From: Ereboglobus sp. PH5-10
GTDB lineage: Bacteria; Verrucomicrobiota; Verrucomicrobiia; Opitutales; Opitutaceae
NCBI RefSeq assembly: GCF_029504735.1
Contig: NZ_JAQFIP010000001.1
Coordinates: 1 to 64,000, forward strand
Reading direction: 5' to 3'
DNA: 64,000 nt
The translations under genes were made by a program, and so were the position numbers. Below the pieces are notes generated by a model, which saw nothing but the letters and a program-made list of their open reading frames with translations, had not been told where the DNA came from and made no database searches. How positions within the stretch are numbered: the first letter of the stretch is position 1; each line of letters starts with the position of its first letter. Positions 1 to 7,983 of the stretch are shown in pieces.

Positions 1-204
1 CTGCTTCAGGTGGCTCCGGAGCCATCCGATGCCTCGGTTGCCAAGCACTCGCAATGATTGGAGCTTCATGGTGTTGACTTTTGCTTTGCTTCCGGACCGT
101 TGCCCCGGGTCAACATGTCTATGGGTCTTTCTGGTAATTGAACAGATGAAAACTCCGTTCGCAGGCAGCTGTGCCACTGAAAAGAGGCGACGCGGAGCGC
201 CGTC

Positions 205-228
205 CATGGGCGGGTCGCCCATGCCACT
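205..228. repeat. Family D palindrome, intergenic copy
   Basis: CATGGGCG, a three-base loop and CGCCCATG form a perfect 8-bp stem, followed by the usual CCACTC flank. The same element recurs at 1082-1108 and inside nuoM, nuoG and the E2 gene. The remainder of bases 1-284 shows no gene I can support. Confidence 0.75.
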
Positions 229-284
229 CTATCCACATGGGCAGGATGTCTATGCTACCCAAGCCCTCGGACTGGAAACCCGTG

Positions 285-785
285 TTACGAAAACTTCTTC
301 AACATGTCCGAAGGGGACACAATTTCCAGGCAGCCGACATCATGCGCGTCAAGCAGAGCGTGCAGTTTTGCCTTGGGGATTTCGAGCATGTGGTGGTCGG
401 AGGAAATGATCATTTCGCACAGCGCAAGCGCGGCTTCAGCGACAATAAACGAGTCGTTTCGCTCCTCCTCCGGAAGCAGTCCTTGAGCGCGCATTTTATC
501 GGCGATCCGTTCGGTGATTGCATGGCCCGCAGGTATATAATTCACCGGTTGAAATCCCCATGCCCGCATTTGATGGAGCGCTCGCGTGGCAAGCATCCGA
601 ACCTCGGCATCGCCTTTTATTGAGAGATACCGGAGTTCCAGAATCACCGTCGGCAGCACGATAAACGCGCAACCGGGCATGTGTTCGCGCATCAAATCCA
701 CCGCATCAGTTGCCGCATCCTTGGGAACAGCAATATCCAGAAGGATATTCGTATCAACGGCGACGACTTTGGGCTTTGGGGGCAT
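285..785 (-). CDS. PIN-domain protein, probable VapC-like ribonuclease toxin
   Basis: This 166-residue protein starts with a beta strand ending in the PIN signature VAVDTN (Asp11). Further acidic residues sit where the family has its metal-binding site: Glu50, Asp111 in NDSFIVAEA, and Asp130 in ISSDHHML. PIN domains are Mg-dependent ribonucleases, and most stand-alone bacterial ones are toxins of type II toxin-antitoxin pairs. Its start lies 32 bases inside the end of a small upstream ORF (754-954), the usual spacing of a toxin-antitoxin operon. The family assignment is firm. The toxin role is inferred from architecture and context, because the partner is not a recognised antitoxin family. 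Confidence 0.8.
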   Translation of the reverse strand: MPPKPKVVAVDTNILLDIAVPKDAATDAVDLMREHMPGCAFIVLPTVILELRYLSIKGDAEVRMLATRALHQMRAWGFQPVNYIPAGHAITERIADKMRAQGLLPEEERNDSFIVAEAALALCEMIISSDHHMLEIPKAKLHALLDAHDVGCLEIVSPSDMLKKFS

Positions 786-954
786 GAGAGGGCTTGGAAT
801 AAATCATCGCGAGGCCCTCGTTCAGGAGATCCAGTCTTTCAGCGTCCGTCAGCGTATTCATCTGCGCCCGATATTTTTGCACGACGAGCGTGCCCTTACT
901 GGGTTTCGATGCGCGTGATGTCGCTTTCATGACGGAAGGTTCGCTCGTATTCAT
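754..954 (-). CDS. Small basic protein upstream of PIN gene, candidate antitoxin
   Basis: This 66-residue ORF is rich in Lys and Arg and ends in an SRRR tail. A short amphipathic stretch around TDAERLDLLNEGLA could be a helix. It is placed upstream of and overlaps the PIN gene by 32 bases, so translation of the two is probably coupled. I do not recognise a DNA-binding domain of any known antitoxin family, so the role is inferred only from position, size and charge. It could also be a non-coding ORF. Confidence 0.5.
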   Translation of the reverse strand: MNTSEPSVMKATSRASKPSKGTLVVQKYRAQMNTLTDAERLDLLNEGLAMIYSKPSHAPKAQSRRR

Positions 955-1081
955 TAGGCCTGCAATGGGGTTTTGCCTGTGGTTTGGATTTTTAATAAGT
1001 TATTAAATGCTTTCCCCGGCAAGGAAAAACAAGCGAACGCGAAAGGTAAGCAGGAAGTTTTGATTTACAAAGATTGGCGGC

Positions 1082-1108
1082 GTGGCATGGGCGGAACGCC
1101 CATGCCAC
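1082..1108. repeat. Family D palindrome, intergenic copy
   Basis: GTGGCATGGGCG and CGCCCATGCCAC form a perfect 12-bp stem around a three-base loop (GAA). The core matches the copies translated inside nuoM, nuoG and the E2 gene, but this one is non-coding. Confidence 0.8.
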
Positions 1109-1202
1109 CCACGTTCACAAGATAATCGGCCACAGCAACTTGGACTGCCATGCTTGCTCATTTTTCGCTTTTCAAACAGGCCGACTTGGCAGTCCGCGCT
1201 AC

Positions 1203-1235
1203 AAAAAAACGGCGTCCGTTTTATGGGACGCCGTT
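1203..1235 (-). terminator. Rho-independent terminator after pnp
   Basis: Read on the minus strand, a 10-bp stem (AACGGCGTCC / GGACGCCGTT, 1208-1217 with 1226-1235, 8-base loop) is followed directly by a run of seven T (complement of A at 1203-1209). It starts 33 bases after the pnp stop codon. Confidence 0.9.
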
Positions 1236-1267
1236 GAGTGTGAATGATTGTTTTGTTTTTTTCTCGC

Positions 1268-3481
1268 TTAGCTGGCCGGGGTTTCCGGGGCGGCGGGAGG
1301 AGGCGTGTCGGCGGCGGGCGCGGCTTCGCCATTGGCGGCTTGCTGCTGGGTTTCCATTTCCTTCATCGCGGCTTTGCGCGAGAGGCGGACTTTGCCGGAG
1401 CGTTCGTCGATGCCGATGCACTTGACCCACATTTCGTCACCGACTTTGCAGACGTCCTCGGTGCGGCGCACGCGGAAATCAGCGAGTTCGCTGATGTGCA
1501 CGAGGCCTTCCTTGCCGGGGATGCATTCGACGAAGGCGCCGAATTCCTTCGTGCCTTTCACGACGCCGCGGTAGAGCTTGCCGACTTCGATTTGCGCGCC
1601 ACCGCCGCAGAGGATGTCGATTTCCTGGATGGCGCGGGTCATCGAGTCGGCGTTGTTCGAGTAGATGAAGACCTTGCCGGAGTCGTCCTCGGCGATGTCG
1701 ATTTGAGCGCCGGTGGTCTCGACGATGCGGCGGATGGTCTTGCCGCCCGGGCCAATGAGGAGGCCGATGTTGTCCGGATCGATCTGGATGGTCTGGATGC
1801 GCGGCGCGTAGGTGCTGAGCTGGGCGCGGGGCGCGGGGATCGAGGCGAGCATGACTTTCAGGATTTCAATGCGCGCGTCGCGGGCCTGATAGATGGCTTT
1901 CTTGGCGATCTCGAAGGGGAGACCGTTGATCTTGAGGTCGAGCTGGAAGCCGGTGATGCCGGTGGTGGTGCCGGCGAGCTTGAAGTCCATGTCGCCGAAG
2001 TGATCTTCCTCGCCGAGGATGTCGGTGACGGTGACCCATTTGGAGATCGAGCCGTCGTCGGCGTTTTCGGTCATGAGGCCGCAGGAGATGCCGGCGACGG
2101 GCGCGATGATGGGCACGCCGGCGTCCATGAGCGAGAGGCAGCCGCCGCAGATGGAGGCCATCGAGGTGGAGCCGTTGGAGGCCATGATGTCGGAGACGAC
2201 GCGGATCGAATACGGGAAGACGTCCTCGGGCGGGAGCACGGGAACGAGGGAGCGCTCGGCGAGCGCGCCGTGGCCGACTTCGCGGCGGCCGGGGCTGCCG
2301 AAGCGGCCGGTTTCACCGACGGAATACGGCGGGAAGTTGTAGTGGAGGATGAACGATTTCGACTTGGCGCCGCCGGTGAGGGCGTCGAGGTCCTGGGCTT
2401 CCTTGGTGGGGCCGAGGGTGGTCGTGACGATGGTCTGGGTATCGCCGCGCTTGAACATGGCGGAGCCGTGCACGCGGGGGAGGATGCCGGCCTCGGCGGC
2501 GATGGGACGCAGCGAGGTCGAGTCGCGTCCGTCGGCGCGGGTGCCGCGTTCGAGAACGGCCTTGCGGTAGGCGCTGTATTGGAGGTCTTCGAAGACGATG
2601 CCGATGTCGTGATCCGCGAAATTGCCTTCGCCGAGCTCGGCGGTGAGGGCGGCTTTGCACTCCTCCTTGAGGGCGGCGACGTTGGCGGAGCGGACTTGTT
2701 TTTCCTTGCCGAAGATGGCGTCAACGATCTTGGGGGCGGCGATGCGCTCGACGATGGCGCGCGCCTCGGGCTTGGCGGCGACGAGCGGGTATTCGCGCTT
2801 GGGTTTGCCGGCGATGGAGACGAGTTGCTTGATTCCGGCGATGATGGGCTGGATGGCCTTGTGCGCGAATTCGAGCGCCTCGATGAAGCGGTCCTCGGGG
2901 AGCTGCGCGGCGGAGCCCTCGATCATGAGCATGTCTTTTTCGGTGCCGACGTAGATGAGGTCGAGGTCGGACGAATACATTTGCTCGATGGTGGGGTTGG
3001 CGACGAACTGGCCGTCGATCTGGCCGACGCGCACGGCGCCGATGGGGCCGGACCAGGGAATGTCGGAGATGGCGAGCGCGGCGCTGGCGCCGTTGACCAT
3101 GGAGATGTCGGCGTCGTTGATTTGGTCGGCAGAGAGGAGCAGGCCGATGACCTGCACTTCATTGAGGAAGCCGGCGGGAAAGAGCGGGCGGCAGGGGCGG
3201 TCGCAAAGGCGCGAGGTGAGGATTTCCTTTTCGGAGGGGCGGCCTTCGCGCTTGAAATACCCCCCGGGGAAACGTCCGGCGGCGGAATATTTTTCGCGGT
3301 AATCGACTGTGAGCGGGAAGAAGTCCTGGCCGGGCTTGATGTTTTCGGCGGCGGTGGCGGCGACGAAGAGCGTGGTTTCGCCGACTTGGACGGTGACCGC
3401 GCCGTTGGCGAGGTGCGCGAGCGAGCCGGTGCCAAAGGTGATGCCGAGCTCGGGGACTGTGACTGTGTGTTTTTGATTCAT
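1268..3481 (-). CDS. pnp: Polyribonucleotide nucleotidyltransferase (PNPase)
   Basis: The 737-residue protein has the complete PNPase architecture. There is a first RNase PH-like domain (about 10-145), an all-helical linker domain, and a second RNase PH domain (about 320-545) with GDTQT at 346-350 and the acidic catalytic site near Asp493 to Asp499 (FGDMDFK). A KH domain follows with GPGG at 577-580, then an S1 domain at about 634-703. The last 30 residues are a low-complexity Ala/Pro/Glu tail. PNPase is a phosphate-dependent 3'-to-5' exoribonuclease and degradosome component. It lies downstream of rpsO on the same strand, the classical rpsO-pnp arrangement. The ATG at 3481 fits the family N-terminus. 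Confidence 0.97.
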   Translation of the reverse strand: MNQKHTVTVPELGITFGTGSLAHLANGAVTVQVGETTLFVAATAAENIKPGQDFFPLTVDYREKYSAAGRFPGGYFKREGRPSEKEILTSRLCDRPCRPLFPAGFLNEVQVIGLLLSADQINDADISMVNGASAALAISDIPWSGPIGAVRVGQIDGQFVANPTIEQMYSSDLDLIYVGTEKDMLMIEGSAAQLPEDRFIEALEFAHKAIQPIIAGIKQLVSIAGKPKREYPLVAAKPEARAIVERIAAPKIVDAIFGKEKQVRSANVAALKEECKAALTAELGEGNFADHDIGIVFEDLQYSAYRKAVLERGTRADGRDSTSLRPIAAEAGILPRVHGSAMFKRGDTQTIVTTTLGPTKEAQDLDALTGGAKSKSFILHYNFPPYSVGETGRFGSPGRREVGHGALAERSLVPVLPPEDVFPYSIRVVSDIMASNGSTSMASICGGCLSLMDAGVPIIAPVAGISCGLMTENADDGSISKWVTVTDILGEEDHFGDMDFKLAGTTTGITGFQLDLKINGLPFEIAKKAIYQARDARIEILKVMLASIPAPRAQLSTYAPRIQTIQIDPDNIGLLIGPGGKTIRRIVETTGAQIDIAEDDSGKVFIYSNNADSMTRAIQEIDILCGGGAQIEVGKLYRGVVKGTKEFGAFVECIPGKEGLVHISELADFRVRRTEDVCKVGDEMWVKCIGIDERSGKVRLSRKAAMKEMETQQQAANGEAAPAADTPPPAAPETPAS

Positions 3482-3572
3482 GTTCGTATTTTGGATTTTG
3501 TATTCTCGATTTTGGATTGATGAACCACGGAAGATAATTCGAGAGGGTATTGATGGTTTCCGGGTTTATTTT

Positions 3573-3671
3573 TTAACCGCGAATGGACGCTAAAGGACGC
3601 GAATAAATACAAATGAAACACGGGTCGAAAATCGGCCTGTTATTCGCGTCTATTCGCGTTCGTTCGCGGTT
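3573..3671. repeat. Family H-like inverted repeat (AACCGCGAATGGACGC arms)
   Basis: The left arm 3573-3605 and right arm 3641-3671 are imperfect reverse complements built from GCGAAT/ACGCGAATA units around a loop of about 35 bases. The pattern resembles the arms at 33134-33226 and 43077-43156, where GGAT replaces GCGAAT. It has no ORF and lies in the probable pnp leader or promoter region. Confidence 0.75.
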
Positions 3672-3883
3672 CTAAATCTCTGACTGGTTTTTATTATGGG
3701 CAAAAACTCGCGGACAATGGTGTTCGCGTTGCTTTTGCCGGGAGGTGTCTTTTTTGCATCCTCGTTCAGTGTTCGAGAGATTTCCGTTTGGCGCCCGCGC
3801 CGTTTTTTGTGGCGGAAGAGACAAGCGGAAATGTCCCGGAATCTGTGGCGAGTGTCGTTGGCTGCGCGGGGCAGTTAAGACAA

Positions 3884-3910
3884 CGGGCGACCCGCGGATC
3901 GGGTCGCCCG
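3884..3910 (-). terminator. Hairpin terminator after rpsO
   Basis: CGGGCGACCC (3884-3893) and GGGTCGCCCG (3901-3910) are perfect 10-bp arms with a 7-base loop, starting 18 bases past the rpsO stop. The T-tract on the minus strand is short (TTGTCTTAA), so termination may be partial. The hairpin could instead be an RNase processing or PNPase autoregulation structure. Confidence 0.6.
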
Positions 3911-3927
3911 TGTGCTGAAAAGAGTGG

Positions 3928-4191
3928 TTAGCGACGGAGGCTGAGCCTTTGCAGCATCTCGTTATACTTGGGCAGATCGTTGCGCTTCAAGTAATCGAGG
4001 AGTTTGCGGCGGCGGCTGGCCATCTGGAGAAGGCCGCGGCGGCTGTGGAAGTCCTTGCGATGCGTGCGCAGATGCTCGGTCAAGTGATTGATGCGAGCGG
4101 TGAGCAACGCGATCTGGACTTCGGAAGATCCGGTGTCCTTCTCGTGTGTTTTGAACTGACTGATGATTTCTGGTTTTACTACTGTTGACAT
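3928..4191 (-). CDS. rpsO: 30S ribosomal protein S15
   Basis: The 87-residue protein starts [10 protein letters not shown] and carries the S15 motifs [14 protein letters not shown] and [20 protein letters not shown], ending [13 protein letters not shown]15 is a primary 16S rRNA-binding protein of the 30S subunit. The reading frame stays open upstream to 4368, but the extra residues have no S15 counterpart and the 87-residue form has the usual family length (about 88-89), so the ATG at 4191 is chosen. pnp lies downstream on the same strand. In E. coli S15 represses its own translation through a leader structure. No such structure could be verified here. Confidence 0.96.
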   Translation of the reverse strand: MSTVVKPEIISQFKTHEKDTGSSEVQIALLTARINHLTEHLRTHRKDFHSRRGLLQMASRRRKLLDYLKRNDLPKYNEMLQRLSLRR

Positions 4192-4574
4192 GTGGTTTTG
4201 TGGTTTTGAACTGCACGACCGTAGGGGCGCCTTGTTGAAGGGCGTCCGCGCAACCCGCTCCTGCCTGCGAAGTTGTGAGACAACGCGGGCGTTTGCCGGT
4301 GGCACCGTTCCAATCCGGCGGGATGCCGGACCGGTCATGGTGGGAATCCGCAACCGACGGACTTCCACTAACGCAAGCCGCGATATATCTAGGAGCGCGC
4401 AAGGCGGCGCAAGAAGAATTTACGCAAATCCTCACGGAGTCGACCTCGCGAATGCCCCCACCCTTTCCAAAAAAATTCGAGCGAACCCAAAGCACACTCA
4501 TCGTCACCACCCAAACCTTTGCCCGGAAAAACGCAGGGAACCCCACACACACGCATTGTGCGCGCATCGAATGC
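4192..4574. other. rpsO upstream region
   Basis: This 383-base gap lies between rpsO and the end of the acyl-CoA-synthetase-like gene, and both are on the minus strand. It should contain the rpsO promoter. An AT-rich TAGATATA on the minus strand (around 4382-4391) is a possible -10 element but lacks a convincing -35 partner. A GTAGGGGCGCC segment near 4220 resembles one end of a family C palindrome. No gene is supported. Confidence 0.45.
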
Positions 4575-6011
4575 TCACTTTGCGATCAGCTTTATCAGCG
4601 CGGCGCGGTCGGTTTTGCCGCGCTGGGTGAGCGGGAATGCCGGCAGCACAACAATGCGGTCGGGGATTTTCCACGCGGCGAGGCGCGGGGTGAGCTGGCG
4701 GCGGATGTCGGCGGCGGTCGGCAAGGGCGCGTCGGTGGCGACGGCGGCGGCGATGGCGTCGGGGCGCGTCGGATGCGCGGCGACAAAGGCTTCGCGCACA
4801 CCGGTCAGGGCGCGGAGCATCGTTTCCACTTCGCCGGGGTCGAGACGACGGCCCGCGATTTTCAGCGTGCGTCCGGCGCGGCCAAGCAGGGTGAGTTCAC
4901 CGGCAGGGTTGAATTCACCGCGATCGGGCGGCGAATAGCGTCCGCGTCCGTGGACGGAGGGGCTTTCGACGGTGAAGCGTTTGCCGCGGCGGAAGGTGAT
5001 GCGCACGCCGTCGATGAGTTGCCCGATGGCGCGGCCAGTTTCCGCGGCGTCGCCGTTGCGGTCGTAGGCGATGCCGCCGGTTTCGCTGGTGCCGTAGAAA
5101 TTGTGGACGTGTTTGCCGTATTTGTTTGCGAAGGCGAGCGCGTCGGCGGGCTGGAGCGGCGCGCCGGCGGAAATGACGAGACGCAGGCTGGCGAGCGCGA
5201 CGGGCGAAACGTCGGTGTTTGAGAGCGCGCGCAGGAGCGTGGGCACGGCGGGAAAAACGGTCGGTTTCCAGCGGGCGCAATCGGCGGCGATGGATTGTGG
5301 AAACGGGCTGGCGGCGCTGAGGAGGGGCGTGCCTTGTTCGAGGAGCGGAATGACGAGGTGCCCGAGTCCGTAGGAGTGCCCGAAGGGGATGATGCCGAGG
5401 TTGAGGTCGCCGGGGCCGATGCGCATGGTGGCGCAAATCTGGCGTCCGTCGGCGAGCATTTGCGCGTGGGTGAAAACGAGCGCCTTGGGAACACCGGTGC
5501 TGCCGCTGGTGAGTTTGATGAGCAATTCGTCGCGGCGTCGAACGGGCGGGCGAGGCGCGAGCAGGGTGAGTTCACCGTCGCGCAAGATCGCGGCGGCGCG
5601 GCTGGCGTCGGCAATGGCGGCAAGGCGGTCGGGTGTTTCCTTGGAATCGGCGAGCGCGGGGACGGCGCCGATTTCGAGCAGACCGAGAAAAATATAAAAC
5701 CAACGCGCGCTGTTCGGCTCGGCCATGACCACGCGACGGCGCGTGATGTGCGCGCGGGCGTCGGCAGGAAGTGAATCGAGCCAGGCGCGCGCGGCGGCGG
5801 CGAGTTCGGCGCGAGTCCAGACGCGCGCGGTGTCGCCGTCGATGACAGCGGTGGCGGTTGGCGATTGCGCGACAAGTGCGCGCCAGGTGGCGAGGAGGGA
5901 TGTTAGGTAGGGCGAAGCCTCCGGCTGAGCCGATTGCTTTTTCGCGTTCGGTGACAATTCCGGCTCAGCCGGAGGCTTCGCCCTACCTTTGGTATCGCCG
6001 ACCGGAGCCAT
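4575..6011 (-). CDS. AMP-dependent synthetase/ligase (acyl-CoA synthetase-like)
   Basis: This 478-residue ANL-superfamily protein has the phosphate-binding motif LTSGSTGVPK at 167-176, the adenine-binding YGTSETGG at 306-313, the hinge region GRAGRTLKIAGRR near 378-389, and a C-terminal lysine (Lys466, in GKTDRA) in the position that catalyses adenylation. These enzymes activate a carboxylic acid as acyl-AMP and usually pass it to CoA or a carrier protein. The substrate cannot be told from sequence. The ATG overlaps the gatB stop (TAATG), indicating translational coupling. Residues 9-36 are encoded by a perfect 27-bp palindrome (5906-5987). No in-frame ATG follows before residue 96, so the repeat is probably translated unless a non-ATG start is used. 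Confidence 0.85.
   Translation of the reverse strand: MAPVGDTKGRAKPPAEPELSPNAKKQSAQPEASPYLTSLLATWRALVAQSPTATAVIDGDTARVWTRAELAAAARAWLDSLPADARAHITRRRVVMAEPNSARWFYIFLGLLEIGAVPALADSKETPDRLAAIADASRAAAILRDGELTLLAPRPPVRRRDELLIKLTSGSTGVPKALVFTHAQMLADGRQICATMRIGPGDLNLGIIPFGHSYGLGHLVIPLLEQGTPLLSAASPFPQSIAADCARWKPTVFPAVPTLLRALSNTDVSPVALASLRLVISAGAPLQPADALAFANKYGKHVHNFYGTSETGGIAYDRNGDAAETGRAIGQLIDGVRITFRRGKRFTVESPSVHGRGRYSPPDRGEFNPAGELTLLGRAGRTLKIAGRRLDPGEVETMLRALTGVREAFVAAHPTRPDAIAAAVATDAPLPTAADIRRQLTPRLAAWKIPDRIVVLPAFPLTQRGKTDRAALIKLIAK
5906..5987. repeat. Family E palindrome inside a coding sequence
   Basis: Arms 5906-5932 and 5961-5987 (GGTAGGGCGAAGCC... and its complement) are perfect 27-bp reverse complements around a 28-base loop. 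It is read in frame as residues 9-36 of the AMP-ligase. A second perfect family E copy with different inner bases is at 52317-52380. Confidence 0.92.
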
Positions 6012-7480
6012 TATTCTGCCAGCAACCGCCGCAAGGTTTCGTCAACGAGCTTTGGATTCGCCTTGCCTTTGCTGGCTTTCATCACGGGGCCTTTTAGGCC
6101 GTTGATGGCGCTTTCCTTGCCGGCTCGGAATTCTTCGGCGGCCTTCGCGTTGGCGGCGATCGCGTCGCGGCACCATTGTTCGAGTTCGTTGGCGTCGGTG
6201 GGGACGGCTTTTAGGTTTTTGCGGTCGGCGATTGGCTCGGGGGCGTCGCCGGTGGCGAACATTTCGGCGAAGACTTCCTTGGCGGTGTTGGTCGTGAGCG
6301 TGCCGGCAGCGATGAGTTTGACGAGGGCGACGAGGTGCGCGGGCGGGATTTTTGCGACAGCTTCCTCAAAGGTGGCCTTGGTCGCGCCGAGTTCGCGGAG
6401 GAGGTCATTGGTAATCCAGTTGCCGAGGGGTTGCGCGAGCGCGGGGGCGTCGGGGCCGGCGAGTTTCACGGCGGCGTCGTAGTAGTCGGCGAGGGGTTTG
6501 TCCCAGATGAGGACGGAGGTGATTGTGTAGGGGAGGTTGTGGTCGGCCATGAGGCGGCGCTGGCGGTCGAAGGGGCGCTCGGGGAGCGTGGCGGCAAGGG
6601 AGTTTTTCCACTCGGCGCTGACGTGCACGGGCATGAGGTCGGGGTCGGGGAAATAGCGGTAGTCGTGCGCGTCCTCCTTGGTGCGGAGCGATTGCGAGAC
6701 GCCGGTCAGGCCGTCGTAGTCGCGGGTTTCCTGGACGACGGAGCCGCCTTTTTCGACGAGGGCGGTCTGGCGCTTGATTTCGTGCTCGATGGCGTCGCGG
6801 ACGTAGGAGATGGAGTTGAGGTTTTTCATCTCGACCTTGGTGCCGAGCGCGGTGGAGCCGACGGGGCGGATGGAGACGTTGGCGTCGCAACGCATCTGGC
6901 CTTTTTCCATGTCGCAATCGGAGACGCCGCCTTGCTGCATCGTGGCGCGGAGGATGGTGAGGAACGCGGCGGCTTCGTCGCCGCTGGCGAGCGCGGGTTC
7001 GGTGACGAGTTCCATGAGCGGCGTGCCGGCGCGGTTGTAATCGACGAGCGACTCGGTGGCGAAGTGGTTGAGCTTGCCGACGTCCTCCTCGAGGTGGATG
7101 CGGTTGAGCGGAATCGTTTTGTGCTCGCCCATGATGTTGCGCGCGGAGCCGGGGAGCTCGATTTCGACGGAGCCGCCGAGGCAGATGGGGGCGAATTGCT
7201 GGGTGAGCTGGTAGTTTTTGGGCGAGTCGGGGTAGAAGTAGTTTTTGCGGTCCCAACGGCATTCGTCGGCGATGCGGCAGTTGACGAGGAGGCCGGCGCG
7301 GATGATCTGGTCGATGGCGGCTTTGTTGAGCACGGGCAGCGCGCCGGGGAGCGCGAGGACGACCGGGTCGGTGAGCGTGTTGGGTTCGTGCCCGTAACCG
7401 GAGGCGGCGCGGGTGAACATTTTTGTGCGGGTCTTGAGCTGAATGTGAACTTCAAGACCGATGACGGCTTCGTATTTCAT
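6011..7480 (-). CDS. gatB: Aspartyl/glutamyl-tRNA amidotransferase subunit B
   Basis: The 489-residue protein begins MKYEAVIGLEVHIQL and has the GatB kinase-like core (EVHIQLKT, YFYPDSPKNYQL-type motif, DYNRAGTPLMELVTEP) followed by the helical GatB/YqeY tail domain at the C-terminus. GatB activates the misacylated Glu-tRNA(Gln) or Asp-tRNA(Asn) for amidation by ammonia supplied from GatA. It is complete and of normal length. It is in the same-strand run gatC-gatA-[GxxExxY]-gatB, so the three subunits are probably co-transcribed despite the inserted gene. Confidence 0.97.
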   Translation of the reverse strand: MKYEAVIGLEVHIQLKTRTKMFTRAASGYGHEPNTLTDPVVLALPGALPVLNKAAIDQIIRAGLLVNCRIADECRWDRKNYFYPDSPKNYQLTQQFAPICLGGSVEIELPGSARNIMGEHKTIPLNRIHLEEDVGKLNHFATESLVDYNRAGTPLMELVTEPALASGDEAAAFLTILRATMQQGGVSDCDMEKGQMRCDANVSIRPVGSTALGTKVEMKNLNSISYVRDAIEHEIKRQTALVEKGGSVVQETRDYDGLTGVSQSLRTKEDAHDYRYFPDPDLMPVHVSAEWKNSLAATLPERPFDRQRRLMADHNLPYTITSVLIWDKPLADYYDAAVKLAGPDAPALAQPLGNWITNDLLRELGATKATFEEAVAKIPPAHLVALVKLIAAGTLTTNTAKEVFAEMFATGDAPEPIADRKNLKAVPTDANELEQWCRDAIAANAKAAEEFRAGKESAINGLKGPVMKASKGKANPKLVDETLRRLLAE

Positions 7481-7501
7481 TTTTTTGGAAAAATTCTTTT
7501 T

Positions 7502-7979
7502 TTAACCACGGAGGACACGGAGATGCACGGAGTCAGAGGACTCTGCGAAATATGCCATCCTTGAGCAGGGGAACGTTGAAATTGATGAGGAAACCGATGC
7601 GGTGTCCGGAGAGTTTTAGGTAGGTGATGAGTTGCGCCTCGTGAACGGCGTGAAGCTCTTCCACGGCTTTCAGCTCGAGGACGACTTCGTTTTCCACTAG
7701 CAAATCCAAACGATAACCGACTTCGATGAGAAAACCCTTATAGTTCACGGGCATTTCTTTTTGGCGCTCATATTTCAGGCCCCTCAGTCCGAGCTCGAAT
7801 GCGAGAGCGGCCTCATAGGTTGACTCAAGCAGTCCCGGCCCGAGCACCTTGTGCACCTCAATGGCCGCTCCGATAATTTTTTCAGTGAGTTCTTCCTGAA
7901 GTAATGTGATTTTCATGTGGAAATAAAGTCGGCCCTCATCTCTGCATTCTCCGTGTCTCTCCGTGTTCTCCGTGGTTAA
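7502..7979. mobile_element. Family B palindromic element carrying a GxxExxY gene
   Basis: Terminal inverted repeats 7502-7532 (TTAACCACGGAGGACACGG...) and 7949-7979 match at 28 of 31 positions. The 127-codon GxxExxY gene occupies the interior and is on the same strand as the flanking gatA and gatB. An otherwise equivalent element without a gene lies at 61494-61592. The mobile nature is inferred from this filled/empty contrast. No transposase is present. Confidence 0.7.
7533..7916 (-). CDS. GxxExxY protein
   Basis: The 127-residue protein contains the naming motif in [13 protein letters not shown] (about 27-39), then the conserved [11 protein letters not shown] and [24 protein letters not shown] segments, and ends with the family-typical [17 protein letters not shown]. 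The D, E and ELK residues resemble a reduced PD-(D/E)XK nuclease core, a similarity noted for this family, but its function is unknown. It lies between gatA and gatB and within the terminal inverted repeats of a family B element, which suggests it arrived as cargo. The start at 7916 gives a full-length family member. Confidence 0.88.
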   Translation of the reverse strand: MKITLLQEELTEKIIGAAIEVHKVLGPGLLESTYEAALAFELGLRGLKYERQKEMPVNYKGFLIEVGYRLDLLVENEVVLELKAVEELHAVHEAQLITYLKLSGHRIGFLINFNVPLLKDGIFRRVL

Positions 7980-7983
7980 TAAA

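Larger units (their letters stand above)
955..1267. other. Intergenic region with palindromes and the pnp terminator
   Basis: No gene is seen. The stretch holds a family D palindrome (1082-1108), a looser inverted pair GGACTGCC (about 1142) and GGCAGTCC (about 1188), and the pnp terminator (1203-1235). The minus-strand promoter for the 754-954 ORF should lie at its left end, but I cannot point to convincing hexamers. Confidence 0.6.
3482..3927. other. rpsO-pnp intergenic region
   Basis: This 446-base gap contains no gene. It holds a family F-like fragment close to the pnp start (about 3488-3517, TTTGGATT/CTCGATTTTGG), a long inverted repeat (3573-3671) and the rpsO terminator hairpin (3884-3910). 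Because of that hairpin and the length of the gap, pnp probably has its own promoter here, although read-through from rpsO is possible. I could not identify promoter hexamers with confidence. Confidence 0.55.

Noticed and set aside
1244-3520. A 758-codon plus-strand reading frame opposite pnp
   Set aside because: It is antisense to the complete pnp gene and is Gly/Ala/Asp/Val-rich low complexity, the expected shadow of high-GC codon use.
6335-7564. Long plus-strand frame opposite gatB
   Set aside because: gatB is a complete, well-conserved gene. The opposite frame has shadow composition and no recognisable domain.
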